Part shown: piece by piece, positions 18,037 through 29,421 of the stretch
Layout of the letters: the number at the start of each line of letters is the position of its first letter
Position numbering within the stretch: the stretch's first letter is position 1
Origin: Nemertoderma westbladi
Lineage: Eukaryota; Xenacoelomorpha; Nemertodermatida; Nemertodermatidae
Direction of reading: 5' to 3'
Assembly (NCBI GenBank): GCA_032718475.1
Contig: JAUCBJ010002469.1
Coordinates: forward strand, 1-46,889
DNA length: 46,889 bases
Made by a program: the position numbers and the translations under genes
The notes under the pieces: generated by a model
The model's input: only the letters and a program-made list of their open reading frames with translations
What the model was told of the DNA's origin: nothing
The model's database searches: none

Positions 18037-18643
18037 AATTGCGAAATTTTACAAACTCACCTATAAAATATATAATAATATATATATAATACTATATGTA
18101 TTATATACTTACTATATATGTATTATATACTATATATATACATTATATATTATATCTGTCTCTTTGTCGGTCTAATCTTTGAAAGCTTATTTCTCAGAAA
18201 CTCCCAACTTTATTCTTAAACTAAATCGTTGTAGGACTGATATATGGAAAAGTTTAGAAAGTTTACACACAGTCAGAATTTTGTAGTTCGGTGGCTAGGG
18301 GACTACAGTACATGTTTAATATTAAATGCTGAAATGACATCCCATTTCATAATTTTTAATCTGTCCAAGCTGAAACCATGGCAGACTTGAACTAGACCAT
18401 ATCCGTCATGTGTCTTTCAAAGGAGGCAATAATCCGCCTGCAGTTCTCCAGTTTGCCACTAAAGGGTAAAATATATGATAGTGAAATTATTCTCTCACAT
18501 TGTCATTTATAATACGTTGAAGATGAAACTAGAAGATGATACAGCCTGCACCTTTGTGAGGATGGTAATTGTTTCGTCTACCGTTAGAGAGCAAAATAAC
18601 TAAAAGTATAAAGCTTCTCTGTTCGTGCTTTTAGACCTTTAAA
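18037..18643. other. Intergenic, AT microsatellite then unique sequence
   Basis: A TATA-rich low-complexity tract spans about 18064-18160. The remainder has no recognised gene or repeat. Confidence 0.55.
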
Positions 18644-19128
18644 AGGGCAGCACACCGCTATCTATCCCGACAAGTGTCGCGAAGTAAAAATACCAAATGT
18701 TTGGGTACCTGTATCTTCATTTCTATTAGTCATAGTGTACTGTAATTTTCTACACTGTTTTGGTCAAAGTAGAGGTACTAGAATGAATGTGTGTCAGGTT
18801 AATGATGAAGATAGATGACTTGCCAAAGCAATACAGAAGTAGCATATTCAAACAAAGTTGACTTCTGAATCCCAATGGAACCATTCTAGTACCACATTTA
18901 ATATGACAAACTGTGGTGCTGCTCTGAAAATTTCAAGAAAAAAGCTCAAACAGAAGCCGAGATAAAGGAACATTGGTATTTGCTTTAATGCGGAAAGTAT
19001 ATTTTCCGTAAATCACATTTTAAATCAAATGATTGAAAGATTACACAGATCGGTACATAATCAGTCAGTGTTAAGAGTTAAAACTATCAGAATATCAACA
19101 TACAGTCATTATAAATATGAGGAAGATA

Positions 19129-20948
19129 TTAGAATGCTCCTGGAGCATATTCCTCACCAGAAGAGTCCTCATCTCTGGGTCTCTTCTTTGTTCAAATGCA
19201 AGCAGTTCTCTGAAGACAATCTCGATTGGAACGCTTGATCCGGATATCATCCAGTTGTTGCAATCCATTCACAGAATATTGTCCTGCATATATTCCGAGT
19301 TTCTCTAGAACTTTGAATCTTGATATATTTCCAGAGTTAAAGCATGATATAGCATCATATGTCCCAAGCTCAAGAGTTTTATATCCAACAAATACCCGCT
19401 TGGGGCAACAAACCCAGATTGAGTTATTGACACTCTCATTACAATTTTGAGTTTGCCCATGTAAGCACTTCCTCAAAAGATTCAAGTTTGATAGATCTCT
19501 GAAAATTGGTCGAATCTCATCCATAATTGCAATTGGAAGTGAATGTTTATGATTATAAGCTTCTCCAGCAATGAGGGATTTGTTGTATCCACACCAGGTG
19601 TTATCCTCTTTGGGGCATAATCCATGTTGGGGATTCTCATTTGTGGACATCTTATGGAAACGGATTGCTTGGACAGCACAATGCATTGCTTGAAGATCAT
19701 GGGTATTTCGTCTAATTGCCATCCCATAGTAGAGTTGGAGAGAGTTTATGGTATTGTCTGTAAGCCGGTTTCTTCCTCCTATTGTTTTACTATCAGATAA
19801 TTTCTTACCCTTGAGAGAGGTCTTTTAGACGCCGCAGTCTACATCCCATCCTTTTCTGTACATGCCCAATGCATTATAATTTGGTTATTGAGCAATCACT
19901 TCCATATGGTTGACTATTGGTCACCGTAGAAAACGAACTACTATCTCCATAACCAAGATATTTTGTATATCTAACACCATACATATCCACAGAGCGATTG
20001 AACATCATCTTGGCACCTACAACCTCCATTCCACCGCTTGTACCTTCATAGTTTTTGATGCAGATCTCCTTGTGTGCATCTTTCACACTTTGAGGCTGAG
20101 ACTGAATCTTGATGCAACCATGGCAGAATTTAGAGACACATGCACATCTGTGACCTTACCAGTATCCATTGATGTCATTGTTACAACTCCATTGAGAGAC
20201 TTATGTCCTCGACGTTGCCAACTACCATCAACACATACAGCAATATCAGTGGCATTATCATTGGCATTTACTGAAACAGTTTCCAATCAAGCATCCTTCA
20301 TAGTTTCTTTAGCTACTGCTTTGACTGCTGGCAGAATTACATCATAGGTTCTTTCAAAATGCTGAATGGGAGATTGTATACCCATTATTGCAGCAAATGT
20401 TTTAGCTCCTTGGACCTCATTCCATATGCAAAACGAAGATTGCTCTCATAGTGTGTCCTGCCCTTCTTGTTTGTGGATACTTTTGCCGGAGGTGATGAGT
20501 CAAATGGTACATAATTGAAACAAGAATGGCATTTCAATTGGAAGTTTGAAGCCAGTCCACACTGTATTTGTTTTTCAATTGTGATATTTGAACCATGGCA
20601 ATGTTGACAGCAAACAATTTCAGAAAGAGCAATATTCAATAATTCTATGTCCATAAGTTCAAACCCATCCCTAGATGAACTGTAGTCAGGAAATCCTAGA
20701 GTTCCAGGAACAGCAGCTATCTTTCTACTAGAAGCTGATTGTCGCTTATTAGTACCAGTTGTTTCAATAGGGACAACTTTTGCATTGCTTTCAGTGGCAG
20801 AACTACTGCACTGAGCACTACTGCCGGTACTGACTGCTGGCTTGTAACGGTTTCCTCTGAAACGCCGTTTCTTCATAAAGCTTGAACATCGGGGCATCTT
20901 CAAGCAGGTACGGACCAAGGTGTGTAAGTACCATGTAGTAAAAAACAA
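19129..20948 (-). pseudogene. Mutator-like transposase (decayed)
   Basis: On the minus strand, four frame segments in the right order match the Mutator-like transposase domain found in many animal genomes. The N-terminal part (20948-20385) has paired Cys motifs (CCQHC, CHSC) suited to zinc binding, followed by SNLRFAYGMRS. Next come VDGSWQRRGHKSLNGV with the first likely catalytic Asp (about 20220), SGGMEVVGAKMMF and GYGDSSSF with the second Asp, then ENPQHGLCPKEDNTWCGYNK, LLRKCLHGQTQNCNES with the likely Glu, and the family-type C terminus EEYAPGAF ending at a TAA at 19129. Frameshifts near 20390, 20085 and 19870, a TGA near 20290 and another stop just before the tail make it inactive. Known family members cut and paste DNA with a DDE nuclease. 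Confidence 0.9.
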
Positions 20949-21804
20949 TCAATAAATTATATCACAGAAAATAGTTGGATAGTAGTCATATATTATAGTT
21001 ATCTAAAAGCTTATAGGCCTACTTGTAAATATTTTCTGTTTTTTTTATGGCAGTATGGATATCATTGGGTACCTACTCCTACAACCATATTATACTAATA
21101 TAGGCCTATAATTTACAAAATCAAAACTTCTGCTACAAGGTACAAATGTATGAAGATGTATGTGTTTTTCAGATAGGCAGTCAAACTATAGGAGAGTACC
21201 GGTACCTCAAACCCTCAAAAAGTGTGTAGGCCTATATGATATTGTGATAGCAGCTTTAGGCCCTGTTTGTAAGCAGAATATAACATTGATTGATGACAGA
21301 CACATACATATAATATATAATGTTTTATAAGATCTTCAGACTCTTCAAAGAAAGTTGTCAAGTAGCGAAGCGATTGAAACAAGACAGTAACAATGTCACA
21401 CATTAGACTGAAAATTTTACTAAAAATAACGGCAGTGATTTTTTATGTCCTTTTATTTGACTTTTTTTGTCCTTTTTTTTACGAATTATGCATAATGACT
21501 TTTGTTGTTTTCTTAATGACTTTTATTGTCCTTTTAATGACTTTTTATGTATGTATTTCTTCAAACTGTCAGACTGCTGATTTCTGGACTGTCAGACAGT
21601 TGATTTCACTATGCCTGTGCCAAAACATTCCATGATTCCATGATTTATAGACTATGAGATAGATTTCCATATGCGCCTGTGGCCTGTGGTATTTAATAGT
21701 TTGTGGTTGTTGTCGATGATCGATTACCACATGACGTAGCAAAACACTCATTTCATAGCCAAAAACAATTACCAATTGATGGAAAGGAGCTGGTTAAGGC
21801 CGAG

Positions 21805-22279
21805 TTTTCTAACCAAAACAATAAACAGTCACTTTTCCAAATCAGGAAAAGGAGCAGGTTACAAAGACGGGATTTTCTAACCAAAACAATAAACGATCAC
21901 TTAACTAATTGAGGGAAAGGAGCAGGTTACAGATGCGGAATTTTCTAACCAAAACAATAAACGATCACTTAACTTATTGAGGGAAAGGAGCAGGTTACAG
22001 AGGCGGGATATTCTAACCAAAACAATAAACGATCATTTGACTAATTGAGGGAAAGGGACAGGTTACAGAGGCGGAATTTTCTAACCAAAACAATAAACGA
22101 TCATTTAACTAATTGAGGGAAAGGGGCAGGTTACAGAGGCGGGATTTTCTAACCAAAACAATAAACGATCATTTTACCAATTGAGAGAAAGGAGCAGGTT
22201 ACAGAGGCGGGATTTTCTAACCAAAACAATAAACGATCCTTTAACTAATTGAGGGAAAGGGGCAGGTTACAGAGGCGGG
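21805..22279. repeat. 68-bp tandem repeat inside the Mutator-like element
   Basis: Seven units start at 21805, 21873, 21941, 22009, 22077 and at 68-base steps after that, with a partial, more diverged unit just before (about 21757). Each carries CTAACCAAAACAATAAACGA and GGGAAAGGRGCAGGTTACAG. The array lies upstream of the minus-strand transposase, so it could be subterminal transposase-binding sequence or simply an expanded minisatellite. Confidence 0.9.
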
Positions 22280-23336
22280 CCTTCTGTGCTGTTGGAAGTA
22301 GTGGTGCCGCTATCCGTAACACTACTCAGGACAGTAGTCATGATCCATTATTGATTATAAAACTAATACAGTAATAGGTCTAAATTATGTGAAAGGTATA
22401 TCCACATTTTCCACAATCCTGCAATCCAGTTTGGCCTATCAATTATTTCAAATGTATTAGCACAACCGGTAGGCCTACCATTACCGTATTTAAATGGTAG
22501 GCTACACAGTAGGCCTATAGCAGTACCGGTGCCAGTACCGGTACTAAAATACAGAAATATCTGCTTTATACCTACATCTGTACATACAATACAGCAAAAT
22601 AGTGCTATATATACTAATACCGGTACTGATAGCCTGAGAGAACATCAGTAGAGAAACCGGTAGCATGGAACCTAACATTAGACTTTTGGAGGACATAAAA
22701 AATCATAAAAAAAGGACAAAAAAAGGATTTAAACGGACAATAAAAATTATTGCGAAAAATAACTGCAGAAGTAGAAGTTTGAAATTCCCTCCATCATATA
22801 AATTGAAGAAAATGTTGATTTGAAACTCATAATAACAGCATCTATAGATACTGTATTTGACAGATGTATTGTTTGATAAAAAGTAAGTCAAAGTCTCAAA
22901 AATCCATCGGACATACACAAAAGCGAGGCAATTTTTACAATCTTCCTGTATTGATATGGACTCAAAATTTTACCACAGTGAAGACCATATGTGAATCACC
23001 AAAAAACAATCAAAAACTCAATTTTTATTTTTTTTAAATATTTTAGTGGTGTGCTGCCCTAACAGTTTAATCTGCTAATTTATTTGTCTTATAATACCTG
23101 ACAGCCCGTACAAATATGAACACAGCCGAAGCCAGTCTGTGCGGCGTAAACCCACTGGAGGTGGGAGACTGGATTCTATGGCAGAGAGAGATGTAGGCTA
23201 CTTTGTATTATTCGATTGATCTTTACTATATAATCTCTAAAAACTATGTATATTTTAAGTTAAATACTAACAGTTCCTTTCAGGTGCTGCGCTCACACTT
23301 ACACAGATGACACGTTCGTAGGGTCTTCGCGCAGCA

Positions 23337-23626
23337 CTAAGTGAGCAAAGCCTTTATCATATGGGTACCATTAACGAGTTGTCTGCAGTTAGTCAAAAGT
23401 CTTCAATACAATACTCGTCCTCCTCTTGTGCCTAGTTGCGTTCGTTCGTTTTTGACGAAACTTCAGATTCTTTCTAAACTTTGACGAACTACATACATAC
23501 CAAGTTTCGTTTAATTTCATAAAGGAATAACCGAGTTATTAGCGATCAAAAATTTATGACGACAGACGACGACGACAACAGACAACTCGCCAACGGCACC
23601 CATATGCTAAAGCTTCGCTCACTTCG
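23337..23626. repeat. MITE-like element with about 48-bp inverted ends
   Basis: Left arm CTAAGTGAGCAAAGCCTTTA through ACGAGTTGTCTG (23337-23385) is the approximate complement of AGACAACTCGCC through GCTTCGCTCACTTCG (23580-23626). The middle has no open frame. A CGACGACGACGACAACA microsatellite sits next to the right arm. Confidence 0.65.
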
Positions 23627-24566
23627 TGGCTCGCCCCTCAATAGTATTGAAACACACCAATTTGCTGACTGTCACTAATTTTACTCGCATATAAGGAAAA
23701 ACTTAACTCATGTACGTTGGGGACTATGAAACAGCATAAACTCATACAAACCACTGTTATTTGAGCTATTCAATTGGGAATAGTACTCCCCTCCGCTTAC
23801 CTCAATAAATCATGAAAACCAAGAGATCTACCGGTTATTCGTAAGTATTCTCCAACTATTAGCATTAATCATTAGGTTACAAATCACAATATATTATAAC
23901 AGCATAAAACAGTATAAAAGATTCGGTGCGGCAATATCAGCAGTCAGACATCAGTAAGTCAGGATATGTTGCAATATGAGAATGTCAAGTATGAATTGTA
24001 TGTAAACGTAAATAATGTAAGTTAATGCAAGTGGAAAGAGTATGTTAAGTATGTAATGATAATAGATTTGCGTTCGGTGATTTATCTGGCCGCTGATGTT
24101 TCTGAGCGAAAGTCAGGAAGTGTATATAAACTCACTGAAGGAGTTGCAGCAATGTCCTTGCATGAAGTAATCAACAAGGCATGAATCACCATCGAATGTC
24201 ATAGAATCCATTGAATCAGGCAGAACTCCAATCAGGGAATCAGTAACCATGCCATCCATCCGTATCCAGGGGATTCGGTAATTCAGTCTATGGCGTGGCG
24301 TAGAGTGGAAAGTATACTGATTGGATGGTAAATAATGCAGAGACAGGGGGACAAAGATAAATACTGTCCCAAGGTTGGTGATTTCTAAATCTAAGCAGCT
24401 GTTTCCTCTAAGAGTGTATGAAAAGGTTCTATTGGTGCCTACTTAGAATAAACGCTGGATGGAGTGAGTTTATGTCATAAAATATAAAAATTCTTATTAA
24501 GGGGTTTTAAGGTTTAGAGTAACCAGCGCATTGTGTCAAAAGGGGGACATTATGGCCGGAAAAACT
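23627..24566. other. Intergenic, no gene seen
   Basis: Unique-looking AT-rich sequence with no protein-like open frame, no RNA gene signature and no inverted ends found. Confidence 0.55.
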
Positions 24567-24570
24567 TTAA

Positions 24571-25986
24571 CCCTATCACCACTGGGGCGGGGGGGGGGGG
24601 GGGGGGGGGAATCGGTCCCTTCTTAGATTTTAATTTCTATATCTCTGCAACCACATTATGTACCAGCCCAATTTTTTACGAGAATTAGTCAAATTAAATG
24701 GCGCATCTTTTTCAGAAAACGGCGTTGCAATTAGATTTCAACTTTTCGATGTGGGTGCCACCTCAAAATTTGGTCACCTGCAGAAATTGTTTTGAAATTT
24801 TCGAACTTTATAAGGTCATTTGTGAGGTAGTAATTCTTTTTTTTATTGATTCTAATTCGTATGGATCACTCTACTACTCTATATCTGTATGTAAGGGAAG
24901 TGGTACGTCATTTTTGGTGCACTAAAATTAAGGCGTGCACTTCAAATTTTCAAAATTTCAATATTTATCTAATACTCCGAAAAGTTTTGATTTCACCGCA
25001 TTTTTAATGGGTTTTCTGGCCCTCCTAATCGATTGAAAGTAATATAGAAGACTCAATTCTTAGAGGTACATCATTTTTGGTGCACCAAATTTAGGGCGTG
25101 GCAAGTTTTGCATTAAAATTTTCAAAATTACGATATTGAGAAAATACCACAAGGTTTTCATTTCAACCCATTTTTATAGGTTATCTGGACCGCTGAATCG
25201 ATTGAAAGTAATCTTGAAGCTTCAAGTCTTAGTGGTACGTCAGTATTGGTACACCAGAATTAGGGCGTGGTACTTTTTCAAAATTTGAATAAGTGCTACT
25301 CCCTAATTTTGGTGCACCAAAAATGCCGAACCACTAACTCTTCAGGCTTTTATAATACTTTCATTTGATTCAGCGGTCCAGAAAACCTATAAATGTGCGT
25401 TGAAATCTAAACTTTTGTTTATTTTCCGAATCTCTTGTATTTTTCAATATTTGAAGTGCCACACCCTAATTTTGGTGCTCCAAAAAAGACGATCCACCAA
25501 GTCTTCAGGCTTCGATAATATTTTCAATCGATTCAGCGGTTCAGAAAACCTATAAAACGAGTAAAATCAAAAGATGGGGGTATTTTCTGAATATCGTATT
25601 TTTCAAAATTTGAAGTGCCACGCCCATTTCTTAGGTGAACGAAAAATAGCATCCAGTTTAATTTCCGGAAAAATGGAATATAATCACATTCGATCCAGCG
25701 TAGTAAAAAACCTACTAATGCTAGCCAATAATGCCACACTATCAGTTTTTAGAATATCGAAAAAATGTATATTTTGTCCTGGGACTACTTCTATTTTTCA
25801 TAAAAATTATTATACCCACCTTAAGAAATTTTCATTTTTTTGGATCCGAAAATGTTCTTCGATAATTTTTTCACCTAAAACCCAAATATTGTAGGATTGT
25901 ATTGTATGATTACAAAAATACAACGGAGGGCGAAACGATCCCTTGCCAGTGGTGCTAATGGTCTAAACACCAAGGTGGTAATAGGG
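24571..25986. mobile_element. piggyBac-like non-autonomous element 1
   Basis: TTAA at 24567-24570 and 25987-25990 flank ends CCCTATCACCAC and GTGGTAATAGGG, which are inverted copies with one mismatch. A TTAA target duplication and CCC-starting ends are the hallmark of piggyBac transposons. There is no transposase in its 1416 bp. The interior holds a 21-G run (24589-24609) close to the left end and a head-to-head set of repeats (24893-25630). CCAGTGGTG near the right end mirrors CACCACTGG at the left. Confidence 0.8.
24893..25630. repeat. Head-to-head inverted satellite-like repeats
   Basis: Two diverged units of roughly 180 bases read in one direction (24893-25290) and two in the other (25290-25630). 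Shared words are TTTTGGTGCACCAAA, AGGGCGTGG / CCACGCCC, AATCGATTGAAAGTAAT / ATTTTCAATCGATT and GTTATCTGGACCGCTGAAT / TTCAGCGGTCCAGAAAAC. The 12-base palindrome TTGGTGCACCAA is exact at 25077-25088 and 25309-25320. Non-coding. Confidence 0.75.
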
Positions 25987-26072
25987 TTAACACCGCTCCC
26001 AGGAAATGGGACTTAAGTCTATAAAATATACATAGAGTCACAATGTCTTAATATAATAACTACTGTAAACAA

Positions 26073-26343
26073 TCAATCCTTCTTTCTAGAACGACTTTTA
26101 CGGAGTTTCTTGAAACTTCGGGTAGTTGTAGTATTTTTCTCCGCAGCACAAGCCACTTTAATAGGAGGGCTATAACTCCTCGGAGAAGGGTGCAATATAA
26201 TTGCAACAGAAGGGTTGGGGTTGCAGTTGGTGTATCCGCCGGTCGAGGTACCTGGTTGGTCAATATCAATAGGAGCTCCACTTCGAGATTATAAGGAACT
26301 TCGATATCACACGTTTATTGGAGGATCGAAGGGCGCACGATCT
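26073..26343 (-). pseudogene. Unidentified gene relic, C-terminal piece
   Basis: On the minus strand a frame reads through about 70 codons to a TGA at 26073, with PGTSTGGYTNCNPNPSVAI, then a Ser/Thr stretch and a very basic end (SFKKLRKSRSRKKD). The composition is protein-like and ends as a real C terminus would. Stops at about 26308 and 26293 break the upstream part. It lies directly against the TTAA of the piggyBac-like element 2, on whose other side the same-strand relic 27435-28750 continues. No family recognised. Confidence 0.45.
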
Positions 26344-26347
26344 TTAA

Positions 26348-27314
26348 ACCTATTAGTACCGGGCTATAAAATGTTGTACAAATACCAGGGGGGGGGGGGT
26401 GTCGGATTGACCCCCCCCCCCCCCCCCCCCCTCTAAAATCTACAAATTTTTACGAAAACGTCTGATATTTTGTATGTACGTAGGTATCACTAGTGTGAAT
26501 CCGACGCGAAAACAGAATTTTCGAAAAAATGTACTGGGGTGGTTATATTGCAGCACCAAAATTACAAGTAGTGTACAATTTTCACAAAATTTGAAAGATA
26601 CATTTTACGGCTAATTGTTTTTCAATATAGGTTTTCTGGGACGGAAAATACATTGGAAATATTTAAAAATTATATGATTACTATAAATAGCTGTTTAGTC
26701 CTCTCTGCGTAGGAAAAATATGAAAAAAACAAATATAGTTTTCAAAATATGGTGCTAGCACCACATTTTGCACCCACTTCCGAAAAATACAAGTTTGAGA
26801 TGTCTAGTTTGATAATTATAAATTTTATTGAATTCAGAATAGCCGTAAAACTCTAAAATGCAAGAAATAAATTGTCACAAGCAATTTTATCTATTGAGTG
26901 GATTTCCAAAATTTCGTGCTAGCACCAAAATTTGCACACAGCACCGAAAAATACAAGTTTGATACGGTGCTGGCACAAAAAATTGGCACACGCCGAAAAA
27001 AACAAGTTTGAAATTTCTAAATCATTTATAGGAATTCAATCCAATTGCTAACACCAAAAAACCGGTGTAAATCAAAAATAGAAATGTTACAATTCATATT
27101 TAATGAAATGTAATTATTTTCAAATAACATCTCAAAAAAAAGTGCCAAAAGTAGTGTTAAAAATGGTGCTATAACTCGAAAACTACTCAATATTTTTGAA
27201 AACGGTTTTCACTACTAGGAAGACAATATATTTTTAGGAATAGTCATAAAATTTCAGATTCCCAACTGCGTTTGTTTCAGAATTATAATAAAAAAACCAC
27301 GGGGTTTAATAGGG
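26348..27314. mobile_element. piggyBac-like non-autonomous element 2
   Basis: TTAA at 26344-26347 and 27315-27318 flank it. The right end ATAGGG is identical to that of element 1; the left end ACCTATTAGTACC matches CCCTATTACCACC at 10 of 13. Like element 1 it has G/C homopolymers near the left end (10 G at about 26389, 21 C at 26411-26431) followed by a related AAAATCTACAAATTT phrase. The rest is AT-rich with repeated GTGCTAGCACCA-like words. No coding capacity. Confidence 0.7.
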
Positions 27315-27434
27315 TTAAAGCTAGTCTCAGTACAGCAGCTTGGACTGGTCATCCTGCTTTAGTCGTCTGCATGACTGCCATCGGTTGGCCGTGAGTCGTA
27401 AGGAATTTTCGGGGTTTCACAGTTCTTTCTTATT

Positions 27435-28750
27435 CCCGTTCCCTTGCCTTATATTCGTAGGGACGTCGGTGGACTTCCTGCAGCTCGGGGTGTGCATTTA
27501 TAAATTTCTCACCGTATTCCATGTCTTGGCTAATGCAACCAAGTAAATTATATAAGTCCAGATTATTCGGTTTGATATTCTTTAAATATTTTCTCACATA
27601 TTTGGTGGAAATATACTCACCAATGCGTTTTAGTAATTCATAACTGGGAATACGAGTTTTCTGCTCGATTTGGAGAAATAGATAGGGGTGAAATGCTTAC
27701 ACTCCCTCATAGGCGCGTCCAGGATAGTAACGATGTCGCGAGTCGCATTGAAGATCTGCGCTAGCTTCCCAAGCTCATATGTATGGCCACACAATTAACT
27801 CGTCTACGCTTTCCATGTCGGGGCTAAAAGGGGAATCCCAACTAGCGTATCCTTTTAACTGACAATAGTGATATTGCGTCATAAACTGGGGGCAGACAGC
27901 AAAGATGTGCTTATTATTAACATGACAATAAGCACAATATATCCCCATTTGGGGTTGGTCTTTGAAGTAGGAACAGACTTCATCAGAGGTCAACAGGGTA
28001 GTGTGATCGTGAGAGGCGCATATGCGGCAGCGCTTTCGAGAAATGTGGCTGGCGTGTCTATAACCATAGGCAGTAAGACTTTTGCGGTCCTTGATACCAC
28101 TCCAGCGTGTGATCATCGTCACTACTACGAGGGGCTATTGGCTGGATTTCATCCACCTCCATACAGATCGGTTCCTCGTCCGTCTGAATAATTCCTACGG
28201 GAGTAGTTATTCTTTGCCCAGGGTCGACAGTTTGTATTTCCATAACCGAATATCCAAAAATGATTTTAGGTCTCTGCAGAATGGGGGAATGCATATTCCG
28301 TATGCACACATCTTTGAAAATAGCAAATCCGGCACTATCTAATTTCTCAGCAGCTGAATAACACAGGTTGAGTTTTGTCAGGCACGGTTTTTAAACTGAC
28401 TATCAACGTTCCGAAAGGGAGTCAGAAAACGCCTGAAACATTCAAATCGGATGAATTTGATGTGTTCATCTAATTTTGTTTGTTTAGTTCCAAGAATTAA
28501 TGGGTGTGAACGGATGGTTCAACTGCACACACCGGCTAACAATCCGGAAAGTGTGCTATTTTCGAATATGGTATAAAATGGCAAAGGAAGGACAAAGGGG
28601 CACAATCATAAAACTATCAACTGCTCCAGGTGCCGTCAATGGTCCATCGAAATATGAACGTGAATAATGGTCGCCATAAACCTTCTGGTAATTAAGCGGA
28701 TTTCCAAATTTAAAGTTACATCCATACTTTTAATACGCTAAATGTCCGAC
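27435..28750 (-). pseudogene. Unidentified minus-strand gene relic, Cys-rich
   Basis: Consecutive minus-strand segments in shifting frames look like one decayed protein. From N to C: NPLNYQKVYGDHYSRSYFDG and GPLTAPGAVDSFMIV (about 28720-28590); KLDEHIKFIRFECFRRFLTP (about 28470); KLDSAGFAIFKDVCIRNMHS to DEIQPIAPRSSDDD (28370-28058); a Cys/His-rich part with CRICASHDHTT and YCAYCHVNNKH (28122-27775); and a helical tail with YELLKRIGEYISTKYVRKYL, ending at a TAA near 27435. Frameshifts lie near 28550, 28400, 28080 and 27690. The 5' end is cut by the BEL-3 LTR at 28753. I cannot assign a family. It could be a host gene, a large transposon gene, or an old integrated DNA-virus gene; the sequence alone does not decide. 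Confidence 0.5.
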
Positions 28751-28752
28751 AG

Positions 28753-29359
28753 TGTAAGCGGAATCAATTCCCTGCACTACCCACCAAAAATGGGCTTAGT
28801 GGCATTTTACAAATTATAGTTGGGAAGGTGACATTACCAATAATAATGTCACCTCATAACCAACTTAGGCGATACACATCGCCAGCCACAGAGAAAGTTG
28901 AGAGGTCAAACCCTCTCAGAGGGGTAAAGGGGCTAGCAGGGGTTAGCACGTGGGGACAGTGGCAACAGGGAGTGGCGAGGTGACAATTAATCAGGTTAGG
29001 CAATGATGGGAGGGGAACACAGATTGGGAGCGATTAGAACGCATCTACTGGCCAGGTCACTCAATACCGTAGCAGTGATTAATATGTGTTAATAATATAT
29101 AACCGTTGCACTTATTGATTCTGATTCAGTTGTTATCTATACAGTTGTGAGACTGGAACAGTTTTTAACCATTGTCATTACCGTGCTATTATATTCTGAC
29201 TGTGTTATTATTACGTTCTGAGATTATAACAAAACTGACAGTAAAAACTCAGTTATTTCCATGGCCTCCGGCCTATTATATATATCCAGACCACAGCTTT
29301 TAGCAGCCTACAAACACCGGTCGGGATCCATACTGCCAACTCTGTTGGATCCCGTCACA
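28753..29359 (+). repeat. BEL-3 5' LTR
   Basis: Starts TGTAAGCGG and ends GATCCCGTCACA like the other LTRs, 607 bp. The main hairpin has perfect 11-bp arms AGGTGACATTA (28826-28836) and TAATGTCACCT (28844-28854). A second, TGAGAGG / CCTCTCA (28899-28918), sits where BEL-1 has GAGGT/ACCTC. A third, GGCGAT / ATCGCC, lies at about 28868-28883. Confidence 0.88.
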
Positions 29360-29421
29360 GTTAAAAACCGTCAACAACTCAACAACCATTTAAATAAACT
29401 GTGACCCCAACCAGCCCCAAC

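Larger units (their letters stand above)
18644..23060 (-). mobile_element. Mutator-like DNA transposon
   Basis: The ends are AGGGCAGCACACCGC (18644) and GTGGTGTGCTGCCCT (ending 23060), inverted repeats matching at 14 of 15 positions. The element is 4.4 kb. It encodes one decayed transposase on the minus strand (19129-20948), with about 2.1 kb upstream of that gene containing 68-bp tandem repeats, and 0.5 kb downstream. A target duplication is not clear: TAGACCTTTAAA on the left and TAACAGTTTAAT on the right match at 8 of 12 positions. No other gene was found inside; 22280-23043 has only AT-rich sequence and ACCGGTAC-type words. Confidence 0.8.

Noticed and set aside
21805-22279. CRISPR-like array
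   Set aside because: The whole 68-base unit repeats with no unique spacers, and the context is a eukaryotic transposon.
18644-23060. hAT or P-type assignment for this transposon
   Set aside because: Transposase motifs (DGSWQRRG, SGGME, LHGQTQNCNES, YAPGAF) match the Mutator-like family instead.
24698-25894. Open frames in the piggyBac-like element 1
   Set aside because: They lie within inverted, AT-rich repeats and have no transposase motifs; the DDD signature of piggyBac is absent.
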